This document shows, piece after piece, positions 56,601 through 64,000 of a stretch of 64,000 nucleotides of DNA; positions within the stretch are counted from its first letter, which is position 1; the number at the start of each line of letters is the position of its first letter. A program made the translations under genes and the position numbers. The stretch is from Allolobophora icterica (lineage: Eukaryota; Annelida; Clitellata; Crassiclitellata; Lumbricidae): the NCBI GenBank assembly GCA_963556255.1, contig OY744605.1:8910873-8974872 (forward strand), read 5' to 3'. Under the pieces are notes generated by a model. That model did not search any database and had not been told where the DNA came from. It saw only the letters and a program-made list of their open reading frames with translations.

Positions 56601-57660
56601 GTTCTTTTCCAAGTCCAGGTACTTTTGGTTTAACAATGCTTTGTCATAACAAAATAGAATATCATAGCTCTCCTTCTTTATTAGGTTTTGGACGGGCACA
56701 ACCAAAGCACAGGCACTATCGGCGCTCAATCAGTCATTAGCAAACACAAACCGCGAGTCATGAATATACGTAGATTGAAAACTAAACTTTTAAAGGTGTG
56801 CAAAGGAGCTCAGTGTAATGAAATGTCTAGTTTCGTGACTGCCAGGTCGGTTGACAACGACCTTAGTTACATTGCCTATATTTTACGTAAGTTTTGTTCC
56901 ATGTAATCTATAGCATAAAGTGTGGATCAACGACGATATTAGTAGAGGAACGGATCAGCCTTGGTTCATAGAAGAAATCCTTTTCCTGAATCCAGGTTTC
57001 ACTCAGTAAGGAGGCATTTCAACAGTCTAACGAGGCATCAAGGCCGTTGATGTCTATCCTATAAAGTTTTTAGTATATTCCTAAAGATGTTTCTGAGGTA
57101 AAATTAGTTTCCAGTGTTTAACTACTTCTTACGGCTGCCAAAGCCGTTGACGTTGACCTTACTATACGAGACAGTATTCCATTCCAATATTATTTAAATA
57201 AAGGTTGCTTAGTTGTTTTTTAACAACACTTTGTAATAACAAATATGATTAGCGTCGCCCTCCTCCTTTCTCCAGGCTTGGAACTGACACTACCACATTT
57301 GGGGTATTCGAAGAGTTAGTTTAAATAAACTTCAGTTCATCAGTATCACACTATTTTACCATTTTCAGAGGACGTATTAATTTGAGAGTGTAACGCGCTT
57401 GATATTTTATATACCGTCATTGTCTCGTGTTTCAAAGGTGTTTAAACGCAGAATTGCATTATCCAGTTTTCAGTCAGATTCTTTAGTTGCCAGAACCATT
57501 GACATCAACTTTACTAATTGCGCAATTTCTGTTTTAAAACGCTGTGTTATGACGAGGATACTTAACGTCTCCCTCCTCTTTTATCCAGGCTTAGGACTTG
57601 CAACAGCCGAAAACGGCAGTCTATATTAAATGGTCAAAGAGGTAGCCTGCAGTCAAGCGG
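56600..57660 (-). repeat. Inverted piece of the array
   Basis: Reverse-complement array units are clear at 57118-57165 (gtttaactacttcttacgg, then ccgttgacgttgac), at 57255-57300 (the ggagaaaggaggagggcgacgc unit reversed) and at 57575-57595 (reversed ccagg..ggaggg unit). The stretch is an isolated island between unrelated sequence upstream and the GA/GACA tract downstream. Open frames of 72-125 codons here have no recognisable domain. Confidence 0.65.
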
Positions 57661-57961
57661 CAAAGGTGGATGGTATTTGGCATTGGAACGTCGAGAGTGT
57701 TAACGTTGTTGCTTATATTCATTTATTAAGTAGAACAATGGAGAACTATTCAAACAATTTCTGTCGGGTAATGATTAGAGTTGGCATTTGGGTAATGATT
57801 TGGGTAGGCGTTGTGAGAATTATGAAGGAAATAGAGATGGTGTGTGAACTGTTGAGCTATTGGTGTAAGCAATGCAACGCGACGGGCTGCCATCTGGCGG
57901 AAAAAGCAATGTCACGCGGATTATGCAGAGACCGCGGTAGGAAATATATTTTGGACTTACT

Positions 57962-58180
<219 letters not shown>

Positions 58181-58771
58181 CACACAGACACACACACACA
58201 GACAGACAGACACAGAGACAGAGACAGAGACAGAGGAAGACAAAGACAGAGATAGAGAGACAGAGAGACATAAAGAGAGACTAAGTGAGAGCAAGACAGA
58301 CATACAGACAGATGTCAGCCACAATCACATCATGCGCAAACTCTGTCCAAATCCTAAGAATTCACATCAGTTCCCACACAATCATTATTATGCCTTCATG
58401 CACACGTGATACGACCAAATACAATGATCCACAGTCAACACGATTGGACTGTACGTACTCACATCCTTCTCTCTCTCCCGACTTCCTCCCGGTCTCATTG
58501 CGACGTCAACTGCCGTAAATACAATAGGAATTAAAGAAAGTGTTTCTCAGACGACGTGGTTTCTGTCTCAAAGGAATACAATAGCAACAGCGTCGTCTGA
58601 AAGCATTGTCTTCAAAACTATTGACAAAACGGCAACGTTCGTTCGCTTAACACGAAACAGATTGGCAGTCTCACGAACTTCATATCTTGCCGCTCATAGG
58701 CCTACCTACATAAACGTTGTGCAATCGTTCGAGAACTGATCGAAGGGACCAAATCAGGGCTAAGACCTTGG

Positions 58772-58868
58772 TGAAATGGTCAGGGCATAAATGACTGATC
58801 AGGGCACAAACAGGTAATCAGGGCAGGAACGGCTGATCAGGGCATTAACGGGTGGTCAGAGCAGCAAG
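58772..58868 (+). repeat. ~21-bp minisatellite (GATCAGGGCA)
   Basis: Five imperfect units: gtcagggcataaatgac, gatcagggcacaaacag, aatcagggcaggaacg, gatcagggcattaacg, ggtcagagcagcaag. Confidence 0.75.
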
Positions 58869-59724
58869 GTCAAGTAATTCAAATGGTTCTGGCCCATAAT
58901 CTCGACAATGAATGCAGTAATCTCAATGCACAGGAATATTTACACCTCTTTTAAAATCAGTTTTTTCTTATAAATAATCCCGGTGTGCATCGATATTATT
59001 GAGATCCTGATGTATCATTGTAATCAAAAAGCGACTTTCAAAATTACGTCTTAAGTTCTCAGCCATGATCATGGAACTAAAAGACTAATCTGCTGCTGCC
59101 CGTACTCTGTCCAAGCCTGGAAAAAGGAGGAGGGCGACGATAATGATCTTTGTTATGATACAGCGTCATTAAACTGAAGCTACCTGGTCATCAGTTCCTA
59201 ATGTATTGGCTTTAACAGCCCTGATAGCCACAAGATGGTTAAAACCAGTAATATTATCTTAAAATAAACACGTTATCTATTTTCAGGTGGTGCCAGTCCA
59301 AAGCCAGGAGATAGGAGAATCTAGGAGTAAAAGCTTCGTACGCCACTTATCTGAGTGTTCGATTATACTTATTACACAGCATTCTTCAACAGAAATTTTG
59401 ACAACCAGGATAAAAGGAGGAGGGTGACTTTGAACACCTAAGATACGGAGCCATTAAAAAACAAAATTCATACACAGAAATTGTAGTAGCGTCAGATAGG
59501 TTCTAAGTTAGAGGCGATAATAACCACAACTCGTATTTGAACGCCTGTTAATTGACAAAGCACAACGCTCTCTTTGGACACCTTTGAAACGATTGTCATC
59601 ACAGAACTATATACGTCAAACGCGATTTGTAAGCTATCTCACAGCGCAATAATATTGATTTGTTAGAGACACTCAACAACATGAACCCAGAAAGCCACTG
59701 AAATAATATATGCATGCAAATAAT

Positions 59725-59932
59725 AATAAAATAATATATTCTTTATTATTTCAAACCGACAGACACAGTAAGATTACATTGAAACATGAAAGTACAATCA
59801 ATATCTTAATTAAACACGCGGTTTGGTAGCCATGCAAGGCGCCGCCCTAGAGGGAGGTTGCGGGAATCGATCCGCGTACCTTATGTTCTCCTGGCCATGA
59901 GTGTTACCATTACTCAATCCCCTCCCAAAAAA
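59725..59932 (-). mobile_element. tRNA-derived SINE family A, copy 4
   Basis: Nearly identical to 40435-40640 (aaaccgacagacacagtaag, tttggtagccatgcaaggcg, ccatgagtgttaccattact). Interrupts an exon-2-like array phrase between atatgcatgcaaat and gtgatgacctggaacg. Confidence 0.85.
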
Positions 59933-60269
59933 AGAAGAAATGAATGAAAGAAAGAATGAGTGATGACCTGGAACGAATAATGTGCAAACAATTTAATGAA
60001 CTGTTATGCAATTAATATTTTAAAGACGTCAACGGCCACAGCGCCGATAAGAGGTGGTTAAACTTTTACATTAATTATAATAATTCAAATATCTCATAAC
60101 TCTAGTTCACCATGCCATGCGAACGAATGAGAACTGTTCGTAACAACGTTTCTCATTCTTATTTTGATCCAAGAGATTTCGTTGAAACGCTGGATAATAC
60201 GACGTTCTCTTTGCACAAATTTAAAAATTGTTAAACCAGTGCTATATATAATTCAACCGCGTTTCATCT

Positions 60270-60935
60270 TCAATTTATCCTTATTGTGTTGCTATAAGGG
60301 AAATATACAGGTAATTGTAGTTTGAATACATTAAGATCCGGCTTTAAAGATTGTAATTATATGTTCATATATGCTCTGTTAATAAATTAAATTTATAGTT
60401 GAGTGTGTTAAATACCAGAACAGTTTAAAAAGAAACAATGGTATACCACATGTTTCGTTCAATGTGAATTCTGTTTGTGAAATTGTTACTATTTCATTCA
60501 TGATACGATTGTAGCAATAGATATTAAGACTTACTATGGGATGTTATTAAACTGTAGATTTAGAGATAATCGCTTAGAAATTTCAAAAGTAGAATAAGAA
60601 TAAAATGTCATACTTATAATTATATATAGGTCCGACTGTACATTTATATTTGAAAGTGTTTAAATATTTCTCATGTATGACAATTGTTGCGAAATACTGT
60701 TTAATCAGCATCAAAACATTAATCACTATGTGTATCATAGACAATGTTAGATATACTGCTTTAAATTATGTGACATTAGTGATATTGTACGGCTCTGTTT
60801 GACACATTTAAATGGTGTCATTCGGACGCTATAAGTATCTCGTTCCCTGTCAATTGTATTTCTGAATTGTTGTTAACGGTCATTGATGTCATAGGACGAC
60901 GTTGAACTTTGGATTAATAATAATAAATTTTCAAT
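60270..60935 (+). repeat. AT-rich array module, second copy
   Basis: Collinear with 14165-14790 (gtaattgtagtttgaatac, ttaataaattaaatttatag, acattagtgatattgtacgg, taggacgacgttgaactttgg). Confidence 0.75.
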
Positions 60936-61326
60936 TTTGAACTGGATGGCGCCATATGAGTGTTCGATTATCACACCCCATTCTTAAGCAGAAACTTTCA
61001 CAGCCAGGATAAAAGGAGGAGGGCGACGTTGAACACCTACGATACAGAGTCGTTAAAAACACACTTCGTCCAGAAAATTTGTTATAACGTAAGGTAGGTG
61101 CTAAGTCAGAGGAGCTGGCAACCACAACTTATCGTTAAACGCCGGTTAATTACACAATTTACGATTTTATCTTTGCACACCTTTAAAACGACGCTAACCA
61201 GATATATAATATTTCTCAAACGCAAGACGTCAATAATCTGAAGTGTTCTCAGGAACGTTTCCTAATAACTGCATCAGCTTTTGGCGACAAGAGATTTCGT
61301 TAAAACACTCAAATGATACCACACAT

Positions 61327-61470
61327 GGGCGTCCGCAGGAATTTTCATGGGGGTGGAGCAGAATTTTTCTGGGAGGGGATGGAATAGCAGCTATTCATGA
61401 ACACAGAAAACCTGACAACTTTCAAAATCTAGGAGGGGGTAATTGTACTTTACCCCTCTACGGACGCCAA
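61327..61470 (+). mobile_element. hAT-like MITE (ATGGGCGTCCGCAGG ends)
   Basis: Ends catgggcgtccgcagg and, inverted, ctacggacgccaatg, splitting the phrase ctcaa..accatgaaccca. Related in style to the 8538 family. 140 bp, no coding. Confidence 0.65.
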
Positions 61471-61669
61471 TGACCATGAACCCAGAAGCCTCTCAAATAT
61501 ATGCATGCAAATGCATGAATCACGATTTGGAACCAATGATCTGCATTCAATAAAATGAACTGTTACACAAGAATTTTTTTTAAACATCATCGGCCGCAGC
61601 AGCCACAATATGTCGTTAACCTTTCTATTAATAATATAAACGAACAGGAATGAGGCGAAGTCCGTAATT

Positions 61670-61850
61670 ATTTCCATATAACGTTCCTCTCATTGGCCGT
61701 TTCCAGCTAATGAATATTAATGAACAATGACGTAACTATTCTGACCTCTTTTCTTTTCCGTTTCGACGCGTAGAGCTTAAATAAAACAAGTCTAAACTAT
61801 ATTCGTCGTTTTTAAACTAACGGTATTAACAGAACGGGATGGAAAGTTCT
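61670..61850 (+). promoter_or_regulatory. Promoter-like stretch upstream of exon-like module
   Basis: Foreign to the array. Contains cattggcc (reverse CCAAT), taatgaatattaatga, tgacgtaac (CRE-like) and cttaaataaaa. It lies about 350 bp before the exon-like frame at 62158, with a MITE in between. Motif-level support only. Confidence 0.2.
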
Positions 61851-61857
61851 ACACGTA

Positions 61858-62103
61858 CACTAGTGGCCAATTGAATGGAAACTTTTTTAGTTCTATGGCT
61901 GACTGTTATTAGTCTATGGCGCTATAAAATTATACAATGTAAAATCCAAATAAGTTTTAGAAACACTCCTACACATATTCAATGAACATCCGGCTGTATT
62001 TTATTACGAAAAAGCCGTAAACAAAGAAATATTAACTCATTTCTCAGTAATTAATTATTGATTCCTGAACAGGTAAAAGTTTCCAATGAATTGGCCACTA
62101 CTG
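61858..62103 (+). mobile_element. Tc1-type MITE in a TA site
   Basis: TA at 61856-61857 and 62104-62105. Ends CACTAGTGGCCAATTGAATG and, inverted, GGCCACTACTG; the complementarity extends through tggaaactttt / aaaagtttcca. 246 bp, no transposase. The CAGTAGTGGCCAA-type end is well known for Tc1-like elements. Confidence 0.85.
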
Positions 62104-62157
62104 TACGTTCGATAACTTGCCTTATAATCGCTCTTCGGAGTAGGACAGTCAATAAAA

Positions 62158-62375
62158 AATTTTAGGCACACTGGAAAACACATATGATAGTTCTGAAGCA
62201 ATGGGAAGAAATTGAACTGAAAAAAGTTAAAGCAGACGCCGAATTTCTTTCGACTGATATTACCTCAACTAGAGCAGAAGCCTTTGGAAAAAACGCATAC
62301 AAAGTTTTGCAAACCAATGGCGACCTGGAACGAATGCTTTGCAATCAAGAAAATGAACTGATATACAATTAATTT
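62158..62375 (+). CDS. Exon-like frame with Lys/Glu-rich C-terminus (unknown)
   Basis: An acceptor-like aaaaaattttag ends at 62164. The frame then runs HWKTHMIVLKQWEEIELKK (ATG at 62184) through ADAEFLSTDITSTRAEAFG and LQTNGDLERMLCNQENELIY to TAA at 62370-62372. It would be helical and charged, with no signal peptide. Other array blocks carry decayed versions: the phrase tttctttcgactgatttt with gacctggaacgaatgatctg and gaaaatgaactgatatac appears near 150, 6125, 8505, 13178, 17540, 28215 and 59650, all with stops or indels. This copy is the only open one, so it may be closest to the ancestor. No family is recognised and no other exon was found. Confidence 0.35.
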
Positions 62376-62524
62376 TTTTAAGACGTCAACGAACATAGCA
62401 GCAATAAGCTGTCGTTAAACTGTTGAAATAATAAGTCAACTTCCTCATAGCTTTTGTTCATCATGCCACACGAACGGATGAGAACTGTTCGCAAGAACGT
62501 TTATTATTAACGTCGACAACTTTT

Positions 62525-62755
62525 CCACTCGCTAGATGGCAGTGGTTAAATGAATGTAGACCATGATTAGCGCCGTGTGGCTGCCGTTTAAAAACAGTTA
62601 TATTCGACTCCTGTAAAACTGTTTTCGTGTGCTTCTACTATATACATGCATTTAAGGCGCCCTGCGTGGCTGCCGTTTCTACTACACATATGTTCATTGT
62701 ACAGTGCAGTGCGTTTGCAGGCGCTTAATCAAAGAACATTATCATTATTATTAGT
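62525..62755 (+). mobile_element. SINE family A, diverged or composite copy
   Basis: cactcgctagatggcagtgg, gcgccgtgtggctgccgttt (repeated as ggcgccctgcgtggctgccg at 62656), attcgactcctgtaaaactg and a (att)n tail match the 43115 copy. It splits the array phrase acagcttttgatgacaa. The duplicated body part suggests two copies in tandem. Confidence 0.6.
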
Positions 62756-63367
62756 TTGATGACAATAGATTACGTTGAAACACTGGACAAGAGGACGATC
62801 TCTTTGCACACCTTTAAAATGTGTTCACAAAATGCTATATATTACCGTCGACTGAATTTAATTTTTAACGATCTGGCTACTCTGTGCAGGAGAAACGTCA
62901 ACTGTCAATACAATTTTTCTATGGACGCCAACGGCCTTAGATGCCATAAGCTATGTCGATAAACTCCTGGAATGCATGACATTGTATTAACAGTTGGGGA
63001 TTGATCGAAGTGTAATTTTTTAGTTCGCTAATAAATGTGCGTTGTGAGAAGTAAGGTCGTATATCGCAAAAGTTGTAAAACTTTCCCTATCGACGAGAAC
63101 GGCCTTTTGATGAAATAAGATGTCGTTAAACTTTTCTTTACCGGTTGGTGCTGGATTCTCTTACGGCGGGAAATTAAGATTCGGTCAACGTCAACGTTTC
63201 TGGGAGCCACAAGATGCCGCCAAACACTTATGAAACTACTCAGAGCCACAAGAACACTTATCGACACGAAATGTCTGCTAGTAGAGCACAGTCATTATAA
63301 CAATATGAAGGCTTTACTTTAATATTTTACATCATCATCATCATCACTATCACATCACCATCATCAT

Positions 63368-63401
<34 letters not shown>

Positions 63402-63468
63402 CCATAGTCATCATATCATCATCATATCATCATCATAGTCATCATAATCATCATAATCATATTTGCAG

Positions 63469-63614
63469 TAACTGGAGACACCTGCGTTGAGACAACGGAA
63501 TATGACTGCGCTTTGACAGTTCATAACTGCGAGACTTCTAGCCACGCTGAAGTGGCTGCTAGAATTAGACATTACTTTCTAGAGTGCAAAGACAGTGGTA
63601 GACTTAATAATTAA
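63469..63614 (+). pseudogene. Exon-like module, copy 5 (open from acceptor)
   Basis: After atttgcag the frame reads TGDTCVETTEYDCALTVHNC, ETSSHAEVAARIRHYFLECK, DSGRLNN to a TAA at 63612. It has four Cys, all in positions shared with copy 3 where readable. A (TCA)n tract (63330-63460) replaces the upstream part that in copy 2 encodes the putative signal peptide, so no start codon is present. The C-terminal HLEPV tail is also lost. It is the most complete version of the exon itself. Confidence 0.5.
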
Positions 63615-63734
63615 TTGATTAAGTTGTTTCTTTATTTATTGCACCTATAAGGCGGGCAAGGTCAGATCAACAAATATTAATTTGCCGACTCCGGGCGCTC
63701 CAAGTAGAATATAGTAATAATAGTGATAATAATC

Positions 63735-63945
<211 letters not shown>

Positions 63946-64000
63946 CAATAATAATGACAATAATAATTTCCAAAGTTTAGTTTAGCGTTGTTGCGAATGA

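Larger units (their letters stand above)
58900..63720 (+). repeat. Further block of the higher-order array (plus)
   Basis: The same ordered modules resume here: ccagtcccaagcctgg..ggagggcgacg units (59110), the ggtggtgccagtcc module (59286), the ctctttggacacctttgaaac module (59570), the AT-rich module (60270-60935), the exon-like modules at 62158 and 63469, and the trailing module with the long trinucleotide repeat. The block is interrupted by SINEs at 59725 and 62525 and by MITEs at 61327 and 61858. It seems to belong to the same array as 1-35100, separated from it by about 22 kb of other sequence. Confidence 0.75.

Overview
The window is animal (eukaryotic) DNA, probably from a marine invertebrate. 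There are no operons and no long open frames. Instead there are tRNA-derived SINEs, LINE 3' ends, many cut-and-paste transposons with target-site duplications (TSDs) and very long di-, tri- and tetranucleotide microsatellites. The word TAGGCCTA is frequent; from memory it is common in echinoderm and other invertebrate deuterostome DNA, so an echinoderm-like host is a weak inference. I found no intact conventional protein-coding gene.

Positions 1-35100 and 58900-64000 (plus), with inverted pieces at 35140-35720 and 56600-57650, form a degenerate repeat array with two levels. The small unit is about 95-165 bp and has a core reading roughly gtcaacggcc..gccataagatgtcgttaaac, often followed by ctctttgcacacctttaaaac and gctatatata. 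Dozens of these units are ordered into a large block. The boundary module of the block recurs at 1091, 10437, 19893 and 25164 (intervals 9.35, 9.46 and 5.27 kb), with a remnant near 58920. Two modules look like exons. One, present five times, encodes a C-terminus with EVAARIRHYFLECK; the copy at 30766-30960 is a complete 64-codon frame with a plausible signal peptide. The other, at 62158-62375, encodes a lysine/glutamate-rich C-terminus.

The array is full of insertions: at least ten hAT-type elements (several with exact 8-bp TSDs), a piggyBac-type MITE in TTAA (6315-7195), a mariner-type element with about 200-bp inverted ends and a partial transposase (10891-11874), a nest of hAT > hAT > pogo (22315-24913), and fragments of several LINEs.

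Positions 37000-56600 are different. They hold a CpG-richer stretch with an 87-bp tandem repeat open in frame (38332-38641), an exon-like coding remnant on the minus strand (39787-40117), a 7-kb interrupted palindrome (41546-48507) with transposons and a SINE in one arm and empty sites in the other, and a terminal-inverted-repeat element (51344-53409) carrying a decayed uncharacterised protein that I infer to be its transposase. Long AAT, GAT, AGT, GA and GACA tracts separate these parts.

The sequences do not form a pathway. The window records repeated segmental duplication of a locus that may once have produced small secreted peptides, followed by layered transposon invasion. Shared insertions (the hAT at 21059 and 29617) and empty sites (palindrome arms) allow some events to be ordered.
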